9,856 nt of DNA from Clostridiales bacterium (GTDB lineage Bacteria; Bacillota; Clostridia; Christensenellales; CAG-138), in the NCBI GenBank assembly GCA_031270585.1, contig JAISXK010000082.1:1-9856 (forward strand), written 5' to 3'. Shown in pieces: positions 1 to 5,358 of the stretch. Every line of letters starts with the position of its first letter. Positions within the stretch are counted from its first letter, which is position 1. A model generated the notes under the pieces. The model was not told the origin of the DNA. It saw only the letters and a program-made list of their open reading frames with translations, and searched no databases. A program made the translations under genes and the position numbers.

Positions 1-300
1 CTGAGCCGAAGCAAATTCGCTGGCATCTTTTTTGTCAGTCAATTACAGAAGACGAGATCTGTCGAAAAAGCTGAAATCAGGGATTTTCATGGCAATGTTG
101 GCGCGCATACGTCCGCCGCCGCCTTGCCTTTTTTGGCGAGCCTGTACCTTTGCGGTGTGCTGCCCGGCTTGCCCGGCACGGTCATTTTCGATGTATCCGC
201 CGGTAAGGAGCGGCTCGATTTTCGCCAAATAACCGGCGGCGCTTATCGTTATTGTGTATGGTTGGTTTTCCGCAAAGGCCGGGCGTTCTTCTTGAAATAA
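1..300 (+). CDS. Possible 3' end of an unidentified gene cut by the left edge
   Basis: Frame 1 is open from the first base to a TAA at 298-300, giving 99 codons with no ATG, so any start lies left of the window. The translation has a hydrophobic middle stretch (about residues 40-60, with ALPFLASLYL) and a basic, aromatic tail ending RAFFLK. I recognise no family. The opposite strand also has a 61-codon open frame here (43-228, TTG start), so the coding strand is uncertain. An open frame of this length in moderately GC-rich DNA can occur by chance. Low confidence; real alternatives are non-coding DNA or a decayed gene. Confidence 0.2.
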   Translation: MSRSKFAGIFFVSQLQKTRSVEKAEIRDFHGNVGAHTSAAALPFLASLYLCGVLPGLPGTVIFDVSAGKERLDFRQITGGAYRYCVWLVFRKGRAFFLK

Positions 301-377
301 AAAACAAAATCAACTGCTCTTATTTCATGTTTAAAAAAGGGTCATAGAACATCGGGCCCGGGGTCGGTCGGATAAGA

Positions 378-435
378 AGCGGCAAAACCCGGCCGCTAAA
401 GGGCGGGCGTCAAATCGCGCCATGCAACGCCCGCC
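378..435 (-). terminator. Paired hairpins ending the feo operon
   Basis: Ten bases past the stop of the last feo gene (minus strand) is an 8-bp perfect inverted repeat (402-409 with 428-435, 18-nt loop). It is followed by CTTT and then by a second 6-bp stem, AGCGGC/GCCGCT (378-383 with 392-397), with a TCTTAT tail. The U-tracts are weak, so this may be an inefficient or factor-assisted terminator. The rest of 301-377 shows only an 8-bp AT-rich inverted repeat (293-300 with 320-327) and no recognisable gene. Confidence 0.45.
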
Positions 436-444
436 GCCAGACAA

Positions 445-624
445 TCAATTTCCATCCTGCCCGTATCTTTCATACGGGCACCCGCCTTCGTCGCACCCTG
501 TGCAACCGCCGCACCGCTTGTGCTCACGCCTGTTTTTGATCATAAAGGCGACCGCAAGCCCCGTTACCGCGAGTACGGCGGCGCCTGTGATGATCGTTGC
601 GAGGTTCTGCTGCAAAAAAGCCAT
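445..624 (-). CDS. FeoB-associated Cys-rich membrane protein
   Basis: A 59-residue protein with one N-terminal membrane helix (about residues 8-28), then a short basic stretch (KNRREHKR) and a cysteine cluster: C38, C41, C44 and C49 in a CGGCTGC...C pattern. This build of one helix, basic linker and Cys-rich tail matches the FeoB-associated Cys-rich membrane protein family, which replaces FeoC in many Bacillota and is usually the last gene of a feo operon. Its exact role is not established; the cysteines could bind iron or a cluster near the FeoB pore. Start chosen at ATG 622-624, with GGAGG at 633-637, 8 nt upstream. It begins 44 nt after the feoB stop on the same strand, so co-transcription is likely. 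Confidence 0.85.
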   Translation of the reverse strand: MAFLQQNLATIITGAAVLAVTGLAVAFMIKNRREHKRCGGCTGCDEGGCPYERYGQDGN

Positions 625-668
625 TCCTATCGCCTCCCCGGTGCATATGTACCTATTTCGGCCTTTTA

Positions 669-2843
669 TTACACGCCCGCACGCAGCTGTTTTTGCTTGA
701 TCCCGGCGCTCGCGTAATCCGCGGGCTTTCTAAATAGCAGGTAAATCAGCGCGAAAAGGAGTATAACCGCCACGGTCGTCGCCACCGTAAACGCGCCGGT
801 TGTAAAGAGCGACGCCAGTTGGTAGTAAATCATGGCGACGGCGTACGCGAATACGCACAGATAGCCTACGGCAAACCATGTCCACTTGCCGCTGTTCATC
901 TCGCGGCGCATCGCGCCAATCGCCGCGAAGCAGGGCGCGCACAGCAAATTAAACAGCAGGTACGCGAACGCGCTCGCGGTGGTAAACATGCCGGCGATAC
1001 CCGCAAGCCCCGCGAACGCGCCCTCTTCCACAAGTTCCAGCGCGTCGCCCGACACACGCGCCAGCACGCCCAGCACACCCACGATCTCTTCCTTGGCCAC
1101 GAGGCCCATCACGGTGGCCACAGTGGCGCGCCAGTTGCCAAAGCCCAGCGGCGCAAACAACGGGGCCATAAAGTTGCCCGCCGCAGCCAGCATGCTTTCC
1201 TCCATATCCGCCATGACAAATGCGCCGTCTATAATGCCGAAACTGGAGAAAAACCAGATGCCCATGCTCGCGAGCAGTATGATGGTGCCGGCGCGCCTGA
1301 TAAATGACCAGCCCCTTTCCCACATGCTGCGCAGCACATTGCTTGCCGCCGGCGCGTGATAAGTCGGCAGTTCCATCACAAAGGGCGCGGGCTCACCCGC
1401 GAACATCCTTGTTTTTTTCAATATAACGCCCGATACGATCACCGCCGCCACGCCTATAAAGTAGCACGATGGCGCAACCCACCAGGCGTTGCCGAATATG
1501 GCGCCGGCGATCAGCGCAACGATGGGCATCTTCGCGCCGCATGGGATAAACGATGTCGTCATAACGGTCATCCTGCGGTCGCGCTCGTTTTCAATGGTGC
1601 GCGAGGCCATAATGCCCGGCACTGAGCAGCCCGAACCTATCAGCATGGGAATAAAGCTTTTGCCCGAAAGACCGAACCTGCGGAATATACGATCCATAAT
1701 AAACGCGACGCGGGCCATATAGCCGACGTCTTCCAATATGGCAAGCATCAAAAAGAGTATGAGCATCTGCGGCACAAAGCCCAGCACCGCGCCCACGCCG
1801 CCAATGATGCCGTCTACGACGAGGCTTGAGAGCCATCCGGCCGTGCCGGCGCCTTCCAGCCAGGCCGCGAGCGGCTCCATGATCCATGCGCCAAAGAGCG
1901 TATCATTCGTGAAATCCGTCACGATCGCCCCTATCGTGGTGACGGCTATGTAATACATCACAAACATCACCGCCACGAATATCGGCAGCGCCAGAAAGCG
2001 GTTCGTTACGACCCTGTCTATCCTGTCGGATACGGTCATATTGCCTTTACGCGGCTTTTTTATCAGGCAGGATTGCATGAGTCTGCTGATATAAGCATAG
2101 CGCTCGTTTGTGACGATGCTTTCGGCGTCGTCGTCCATCTCTTTTTCGCAATCGGCGGTGATGTTTTCTATATTTTTTAAAATATCCGGCGATAGCTTCA
2201 GTTGCTCCATTACTTTTTCGTCGCGCTCAAAAAGCTTGATGGAATACCAACGCAGATACCGTTCTTCAACCTTGTCGCGTATCAGGTCTTCTATATGGGC
2301 GATGCTGTGCTCCACCGTGCCGCCAAACACATGCGCCCGCTCGCCCTGGTAACCTATTTTGGCGAGTTCGCCCGCACGTTGCGCCACCTGCACGGATCCT
2401 TCGCCCTTAAGCGCGGATGTTTCCACGATATCGCAGCCCAGCGCCTCAGATAGTTTTTTTACGTTGATGGTATCGCCATTTTTGCGCACGACATCGATCA
2501 TGTTGAGCGCGATCACCATGGGGATGCCGATCTCCATCAGTTGCGTGGTCAAATACAGGTTGCGTTCCAGATTGGATCCATCCACAATATTGATAATGGC
2601 GCCGGGTTTTTCGTTGATGAGATAATTTCTTGATACAACCTCTTCCAGCGTATACGGGGATAGCGAGTAGATACCCGGCAGATCCTGTATGACGACGCCG
2701 GGCATGCCCTTGAGTTTACCCTCTTTCTTTTCAACGGTAACGCCGGGCCAGTTGCCAACATATTGGTTGCTGCCGGTTAAATCGTTGAACATGGTGCTTT
2801 TGCCGCTGTTGGGATTGCCGGCAAGCGCAATCGTTAAACGCAT
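669..2843 (-). CDS. feoB: Ferrous iron transport protein B (FeoB)
   Basis: A 724-residue GTPase-permease that imports Fe(II) across the cytoplasmic membrane. The N-terminal G domain shows G1 GNPNSGKS (9-16), a G2 region around GVTVEKKEG (34-42), G3 DLPG (54-57), G4 NMID (114-117) and G5 SALKG (143-147). A helical GDI-type region (about 150-270) follows, then a polytopic membrane part from about 283. Conserved membrane cysteines occur in GSGCSVPG (C406) and IPCGAK (C435), and LLCAPC is near the C-terminus; these match the Gate/FeoB_C domains. Length is typical for a FeoB with a short C-terminal tail. ATG 2841-2843 is preceded by GGAGGA at 2853-2858. It lies downstream of two feoA genes and upstream of the Cys-rich partner. 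Nothing is truncated or missing. Confidence 0.98.
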   Translation of the reverse strand: MRLTIALAGNPNSGKSTMFNDLTGSNQYVGNWPGVTVEKKEGKLKGMPGVVIQDLPGIYSLSPYTLEEVVSRNYLINEKPGAIINIVDGSNLERNLYLTTQLMEIGIPMVIALNMIDVVRKNGDTINVKKLSEALGCDIVETSALKGEGSVQVAQRAGELAKIGYQGERAHVFGGTVEHSIAHIEDLIRDKVEERYLRWYSIKLFERDEKVMEQLKLSPDILKNIENITADCEKEMDDDAESIVTNERYAYISRLMQSCLIKKPRKGNMTVSDRIDRVVTNRFLALPIFVAVMFVMYYIAVTTIGAIVTDFTNDTLFGAWIMEPLAAWLEGAGTAGWLSSLVVDGIIGGVGAVLGFVPQMLILFLMLAILEDVGYMARVAFIMDRIFRRFGLSGKSFIPMLIGSGCSVPGIMASRTIENERDRRMTVMTTSFIPCGAKMPIVALIAGAIFGNAWWVAPSCYFIGVAAVIVSGVILKKTRMFAGEPAPFVMELPTYHAPAASNVLRSMWERGWSFIRRAGTIILLASMGIWFFSSFGIIDGAFVMADMEESMLAAAGNFMAPLFAPLGFGNWRATVATVMGLVAKEEIVGVLGVLARVSGDALELVEEGAFAGLAGIAGMFTTASAFAYLLFNLLCAPCFAAIGAMRREMNSGKWTWFAVGYLCVFAYAVAMIYYQLASLFTTGAFTVATTVAVILLFALIYLLFRKPADYASAGIKQKQLRAGV

Positions 2844-2877
2844 AATGATTCATCCTCCATTTTGGTTAATAGGTGCC

Positions 2878-3003
2878 AGTGCGTGTTTTTCAAACACGCA
2901 CTACCCCCGCCGCTAAATTTCAGCGGCGCGCGCCGCGTATCCATCGCTTCTTAACTTTTACCAATGTACCCGCGGCCTTTCAATAAAAGATCTGCCGGGC
3001 CGC
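2878..3003 (-). other. Three stem-loops in the feoA-feoB intercistronic gap
   Basis: The 182-nt gap between feoA and feoB has three inverted repeats read on the minus strand: GCGGCC/GGCCGC (2998-3003 with 2972-2977), CGCCGCT/AGCGGCG (2908-2914 with 2922-2928), and a perfect 11-bp stem with a 3-nt loop (2878-2888 with 2892-2902). The last ends about 20 nt before the feoB Shine-Dalgarno. None has a U-run, so they are not ordinary terminators. Messenger processing, stabilisation or differential expression of feoB is an inference. Confidence 0.5.
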
Positions 3004-3025
3004 ATTACGGGTTAAAGTTACCGGG

Positions 3026-3253
3026 CTAAAGTTGCTCGACCTCTATCATGTCGCAATCCGCCTTGCGCACGGAAAGCTCGTAACCGCGCACGTTTAATTC
3101 CATAGGATCGCCTAACGGCGCCACCTTGCGCACATACACCTCGGTGCCCTTGATGATGCCCATATCCATGATGCGCCGTTTTACGGCGCCTTCGCCGCGC
3201 AACCTCGTTACCGTTGCGCTTTCGCCCACCTTCATCTGCCGTAACGTTTTCAT
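3026..3253 (-). CDS. feoA: FeoA family protein (feoB-proximal copy)
   Basis: A 75-residue FeoA protein: a small cytosolic SH3-like beta-barrel that supports FeoB-dependent Fe(II) uptake. The family signature is clear: LRQMKVGESATV at the N-terminus, then RRIMDMGIIKGTEVYV, then APLGDPMELNVRGYELSVRKAD, the usual order of the FeoA fold. Start at ATG 3251-3253, with GGGGG at 3261-3265 about 7 nt upstream. That site overlaps the TAG stop of the preceding feoA-like gene, which suggests translational coupling. Second gene of the minus-strand feo operon. The following 182-nt gap before feoB is long for an operon and is structured. Confidence 0.95.
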   Translation of the reverse strand: MKTLRQMKVGESATVTRLRGEGAVKRRIMDMGIIKGTEVYVRKVAPLGDPMELNVRGYELSVRKADCDMIEVEQL

Positions 3254-3264
3254 TCTATAGCCCC

Positions 3265-3477
3265 CTATATCATAATTCTATTTGTCATAGACTGGCCAAG
3301 CGCAATGCGCGTACCCTTTACATTGAGTATCATATTGCCGGATACCTTGCTTACCACCGTAACAGGTTCACCCACGACAAACCCAAGCTCGGCCAGGTGT
3401 TGGCGCACATCGTCTTTTCCGATAATTTTTCTGATGTAGCTTGTTTCGCCAACATTGCTGATGGTCAATGGCATCAT
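3265..3477 (-). CDS. FeoA family protein (promoter-proximal copy)
   Basis: A 70-residue FeoA-like protein beginning MMPLTISNVGET, followed by HLAELGFVVGEPVTVV and a C-terminal VKGTRIALGQSM strand, so it has a complete FeoA fold. It is a different subtype from the second copy: it lacks the GDP-like loop and has GKDDVRQHLAELGF. Tandem divergent FeoA proteins ahead of FeoB are common in Clostridia and may form a hetero-assembly with FeoB; that role is inferred. A longer frame reaches 3507, but AGGAGGAA at 3482-3489 (core 3483-3487), placed correctly before ATG 3475-3477, decides the start; ATG 3472-3474 is a close alternative. First gene of the operon, downstream of the operator at 3525-3540. 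Confidence 0.93.
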   Translation of the reverse strand: MMPLTISNVGETSYIRKIIGKDDVRQHLAELGFVVGEPVTVVSKVSGNMILNVKGTRIALGQSMTNRIMI

Positions 3478-3524
3478 GCTTTCCTCCTGGTTCGTATTCG
3501 TCCACATATACCGCTAAAAATAGA

Positions 3525-3540
3525 GTTAGAGATATCTAAC
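3525..3540. promoter_or_regulatory. DtxR-type operator O1 (feo)
   Basis: GTTAGAGATATCTAAC has 6-bp inverted arms (GTTAGA/TCTAAC) around a 4-nt centre. It sits just downstream of the feo promoter, at about +5 to +20, where a bound repressor would block initiation or early elongation. It shares GTTAG-N6-CTAAC with the sites at 3599-3614 and 4171-4186 and resembles the TTAG...CTAA core of known DtxR/IdeR boxes. Binding by the repressor at 3708-4082 is inferred. Confidence 0.8.
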
Positions 3541-3551
3541 CTTACGCAAAC

Positions 3552-3580
3552 AGTCTAATGCATCGCTAAGTTTCTGTCAA
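3552..3580 (-). promoter_or_regulatory. feo operon promoter
   Basis: On the minus strand there is a perfect -35 TTGACA (3575-3580), a 17-nt spacer and a -10 TAGACT (3552-3557). Predicted start is near 3545, giving a leader of about 68 nt before the first feoA, with operator O1 at its beginning. Confidence 0.75.
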
Positions 3581-3587
3581 TACTACC

Positions 3588-3616
3588 TTGCATAAAAAGT
3601 TAGCAAATGCTAACAT
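3588..3616 (+). promoter_or_regulatory. Probable promoter of the DtxR-family repressor gene
   Basis: TTGCAT (3588-3593), 17-nt spacer, TAACAT (3611-3616). It is a moderate match only, but operator O2 fills the spacer and overlaps the -10, the expected place for autorepression. CATAAT at 3614-3619 is an alternative -10 with poorer spacing. O2 could instead act as an upstream operator for feo. Confidence 0.45.
3599..3614. promoter_or_regulatory. DtxR-type operator O2
   Basis: GTTAGCAAATGCTAAC has perfect 6-bp arms (GTTAGC/GCTAAC) around AAAT. It lies 19 bp upstream of the feo -35 and within the putative repressor promoter, so it could serve both divergent units. Confidence 0.75.
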
Positions 3617-3707
3617 AATGGGTGTTATGCATCTGTAAACGCATACGCGCCGCGCGCATACGGGGGCGATGCGGATTGATTTTAAGAAAGGAGGCTTTTT
3701 TGCGAAC

Positions 3708-4082
3708 ATGAACGAGTCGGCGGAAAATTATCTGGAGAGAATATTGATGCTCAAAGAGCAAAAAGGCATTGTGCGCTCCATTGATATTGCGCGCGCGATG
3801 GATTTTTCCAAGCCCAGCGTCAGCGTCGCCATGAAACTGCTACGCGAAAACGGTTACATCACCATGGATAGTGAGAACCTGATAGAACTTACCCCTGCGG
3901 GGTTGGCTATCGCTAAAGGTATATACGAACGGCACAAGGTGCTCACCGCCATGCTCGTGGGTCTTGGCGTAAATGAAAAAACCGCGCGGGAGGACGCCTG
4001 CCGTATCGAGCACGACATCAGCGAGCAATCTTTTGAGAGCATCAAAGCGCACATGGTTGAAAAGGGCACGCTAAAGCTTTAA
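3708..4082 (+). CDS. DtxR/MntR-family metal-dependent repressor
   Basis: A 124-residue repressor with an N-terminal winged helix (about 1-62; recognition region SKPSVSVAMKLL) and a dimerisation/metal-binding helical part (65-124). It is a short, MntR-length member with no SH3-like third domain. Against B. subtilis MntR, the metal ligands D8, E11, H77, E99, E102 and H103 fall at N7, E10, H76, C98, E101 and H102. The cysteine in ACRIEH is the DtxR-type ligand, pointing to Fe(II) sensing, as the feo neighbourhood also suggests. MNESAENYLERI matches usual family N-termini, so ATG 3708 is preferred, although AAAGGAGG (3687-3694) is 13 nt away. An in-frame ATG at 3669 would add 13 residues but has GGGGG only 2 nt upstream. 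Likely autoregulated through O2. Confidence 0.92.
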   Translation: MNESAENYLERILMLKEQKGIVRSIDIARAMDFSKPSVSVAMKLLRENGYITMDSENLIELTPAGLAIAKGIYERHKVLTAMLVGLGVNEKTAREDACRIEHDISEQSFESIKAHMVEKGTLKL

Positions 4083-4101
4083 GCTTTTTTGCGGTTCGCG
4101 C

Positions 4102-4131
4102 AAAAAACCCCCGGGAGGTAAGCCGGAGGTT
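4102..4131. terminator. Bidirectional intrinsic terminator, stronger on the minus strand
   Basis: A 9-bp stem pairs 4106-4114 with 4123-4131 across an 8-nt loop. In minus-strand RNA all nine pairs form (one U-G) and an AAAG run upstream lies opposite a six-U tail at 4107-4102, a classic terminator. In plus-strand RNA the wobble becomes a C-A mismatch and the tail is only TCTTTGCTTT, so it ends the repressor gene less well. An adjoining perfect 9-bp inverted repeat (4085-4093 with 4099-4107) could form alternatively. Confidence 0.75.
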
Positions 4132-4170
4132 CTTTGCTTTGCATTAACTGAAGGTGTGATAAGCCAATAA

Positions 4171-4186
4171 GTTAGTAATTACTAAC
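4171..4186. promoter_or_regulatory. DtxR-type operator O3
   Basis: GTTAGTAATTACTAAC is a perfect 16-bp palindrome and the most symmetric of the three sites. It lies 8-23 bp past the -10 of a minus-strand promoter, almost the same geometry as O1 at feo. It is about 220 bp upstream of the mntP transcription start, too far to control mntP directly. Confidence 0.78.
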
Positions 4187-4193
4187 TTCTATC

Positions 4194-4262
4194 AGAATAC
4201 TCCACTCCTTTGCCTTTGTCAAGCATATCCCAATAAAAATTTTAAAAATTTTTATGTAATTT
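4194..4262 (-). promoter_or_regulatory. Strong minus-strand promoter with AT-rich upstream element
   Basis: TTGACA (-35, 4217-4222), 17-nt spacer and TATTCT (-10, 4194-4199); predicted start near 4187. Upstream of the -35, at about 4232-4262, is a tract of A and T runs resembling an UP element. No protein gene follows on this strand. Confidence 0.7.
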
Positions 4263-4373
4263 TTATGTGGTGACGCGGCTCTTTTTGGCTTCCTTCTTTA
4301 ACTCTGAAGCATAAAAACCATGGCGCAAACAAAAAAACCAAACAAAAAAGCGCCAAAAGCGCGTTCCGGCGCC

Positions 4374-4402
4374 TTGTATTTATTCCCCGCGCATGTTATG
4401 CT
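4374..4402 (+). promoter_or_regulatory. Promoter of the riboswitch-mntP transcript
   Basis: TTGTAT (4374-4379), 17-nt spacer, TATGCT (4397-4402), with TG at 4394-4395 making an extended -10. The predicted start near 4409 falls directly before the riboswitch. The rest of 4263-4373 holds no visible gene. Confidence 0.55.
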
Positions 4403-4409
4403 GTAGCCA

Positions 4410-4520
4410 CAACTGAAGCGGTTCGTGAGGGAGTAGTTGGCGCGTGTCCTTCGCGTGAAAAGTCAACATGCTGATCCAAGTGATCTGGCTTTTCTTAAAT
4501 GACGAGACTCATGTATATGG
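4410..4520 (+). ncRNA. yybP-ykoY manganese riboswitch aptamer
   Basis: The conserved blocks of the yybP-ykoY motif occur in order: GGGAGTAG (4429-4436), GTCAACA (4462-4468) and GACGAGAC (4501-4508). Between them are hairpin arms (around 4440-4457 and 4469-4490). P1 can form from CGTGA (about 4424-4428) with TCATG (4509-4513). The class binds Mn(II) at the junction of two docked helices and usually turns on Mn exporters, which fits mntP directly downstream. The aptamer ends are approximate. Confidence 0.9.
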
Positions 4521-4549
4521 TAATACAATACATGGTCTTTATATATATT

Positions 4550-4588
4550 GGCCCGGGTATTGTAGCCCGGGCCCTTTCATTTGTTTTT
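4550..4588 (+). terminator. Riboswitch expression platform terminator
   Basis: A perfect 8-bp stem GGCCCGGG/CCCGGGCC (4550-4557 with 4566-4573) with an 8-nt loop is followed by a T-rich tail (4574-4588). It stands between the Mn aptamer and the mntP ribosome site, so it should cut transcription when the aptamer is empty. The upstream segment 4524-4531 is complementary to 4557-4564, covering the loop, and may act as an antiterminator. Confidence 0.82.
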
Positions 4589-4614
4589 GCATGAACGATA
4601 AACAGGGGGTCGTG

Positions 4615-5190
4615 ATGGGCATATTGGAGTTGCTCCTTACAGCCGTGGGCTTGTCTATGGACGCCATGGCCGTTTCCATCTGCAAAGGGTTTGGTTTGCG
4701 AAAGCCCACATTCAAAAACTGTCTTGTGGTGGGGATCTATTTCGGGGTGTTTCAGGCTGTTATGCCGCTCTTGGGCTATTGGGGCGGCACGCTCTTTCAC
4801 GCCCAGATCGAAACGTATGATCATTGGATAGCCTTTGGGCTTTTGGTCTTTATCGGCGGGCGCATGATTGCGGGCAGCTTTCATAAGGATAGCCGCAACG
4901 GGAAATACCGCGCCGAAACAAACGCGCTTGGCGCAAAAGAAATGCTGCCGCTCGCCATTGCCACCAGCATCGACGCGCTTGCCGTGGGCATCACGTTTGC
5001 GGTTTTAAACGTGCGCGTCATGCCGGCCATAACGCTTATCGGCGCGACCACGCTTTTATTGAGCATGGGCGGCGTCAAGGTGGGCGGCATATTCGGAGAA
5101 AAATTCAAAACAAAAGCGGAGTTTATTGGCGGCGTCATACTCGTGCTGATAGGGCTTAAAATACTATTTGATCACGCGGGCGTTTTGTAA
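4615..5190 (+). CDS. mntP: Manganese efflux pump MntP
   Basis: A 191-residue inner-membrane Mn(II) exporter, close to the 188 residues of E. coli MntP. It has two halves with matching acidic motifs in membrane helices: LSMDAMAVS (D16) and TSIDALAVG (D120). GIYFGVFQAVMPLLGYWGG is the conserved second-helix region, and a hydrophilic loop with a His/Asp/Lys stretch (about 88-108) separates the halves. About six helices can be seen. The open frame extends back to 4468, but that part is the riboswitch and terminator. ATG 4615 follows AGGGGG (4604-4609) at 5 nt; ATG 4591 and GTG 4612 are less likely. Expression should rise with Mn(II) through the upstream riboswitch. Confidence 0.96.
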   Translation: MGILELLLTAVGLSMDAMAVSICKGFGLRKPTFKNCLVVGIYFGVFQAVMPLLGYWGGTLFHAQIETYDHWIAFGLLVFIGGRMIAGSFHKDSRNGKYRAETNALGAKEMLPLAIATSIDALAVGITFAVLNVRVMPAITLIGATTLLLSMGGVKVGGIFGEKFKTKAEFIGGVILVLIGLKILFDHAGVL

Positions 5191-5226
5191 CGCGAACCTG
5201 TGGCGCGCCGTGTGGGCGGCCGGCAT

Positions 5227-5258
5227 AAGCGCGGCGCTTTTCGCGCGTTTCGTTTTTT
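5227..5258 (+). terminator. Weak terminator-like hairpin after mntP
   Basis: Alternative 5-bp stems AAGCG/CGCTT (5227-5231 with 5235-5239) or GCGCG/CGCGC (5229-5233 with 5242-5246) are followed by six Ts at 5253-5258. Position after the mntP stop supports termination, but the stems are short. The rest of 5191-5323 is very GC-rich, with a short tandem repeat of GCCGGCGTAAA around 5288-5310, and holds no gene. Confidence 0.35.
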
Positions 5259-5323
5259 GGCGCCGCCGCGCGTTTGGCGTGAGAACGCCGGCGTAAACGG
5301 CCGGCGTAAAGACGGCCGCGACA

Positions 5324-5352
5324 TTGACGGCGGCAAAACGCGATGATATAAT
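5324..5352 (+). promoter_or_regulatory. Near-consensus promoter
   Basis: TTGACG (5324-5329), 17-nt spacer and a perfect TATAAT (5347-5352), with TG at 5344-5345 forming an extended -10. This is the best promoter in the window. Start is expected near 5359, about 195 nt before the sortase gene. Confidence 0.75.
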
Positions 5353-5358
5353 AAGCCG

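Larger units (their letters stand above)
4102..4187 (-). ncRNA. Candidate metal-regulated small RNA
   Basis: A strong minus-strand promoter (4194-4222) with a DtxR-type operator at its start site drives a transcript that meets a strong intrinsic terminator after about 86 nt. No convincing protein frame lies inside: an ATG at about 4144 has no ribosome site and its frame runs into the terminator. The RNA has a 16-nt self-complementary 5' end (the operator itself), a mostly unpaired A/U-containing middle (about 4132-4170) and the terminator hairpin, whose loop is pyrimidine-rich (CUUACCUC). With the next stem base the loop reads ACCUCC, complementary to a GGAGGU ribosome site, like the C-rich target-binding loops of some Gram-positive sRNAs. 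By analogy with RyhB and FsrA it could repress messages when iron is scarce. Existence and function are inferred. Confidence 0.55.

Noticed and set aside
819..1359. Long plus-strand frames of about 160 codons inside feoB
   Set aside because: They are antisense shadows of feoB, whose GTPase and membrane motifs are intact; no ribosome sites and strongly biased, arginine/histidine- or alanine-rich compositions.
2838..2948. 36-codon minus-strand frame overlapping the feoB start as a leader peptide
   Set aside because: No good ribosome site and it reads through two stable hairpins; composition does not suggest a regulatory peptide.
3478..3507. Ten-residue extension of the first FeoA
   Set aside because: AGGAGGAA is inside the extension and correctly spaced for ATG 3477.
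4102..4187. Reading operator O3 as control of mntP
   Set aside because: Its adjoining promoter points away from mntP and mntP has its own promoter about 220 bp away.
4345..4380. Minus-strand terminator-like hairpin with a T-run upstream of mntP
   Set aside because: The stem is short with a large loop and there is no minus-strand gene reading into it; probably chance in a region of A-runs.
4468..4614. 49-residue N-terminal extension of mntP
   Set aside because: It would translate the Mn riboswitch and its terminator; MntP proteins begin at MGILEL-like sequence and the ribosome site supports 4615.
5287..5312. Tandem GCCGGCGTAAA repeat as a CRISPR or iteron array
   Set aside because: Only two short units, without regular spacers.
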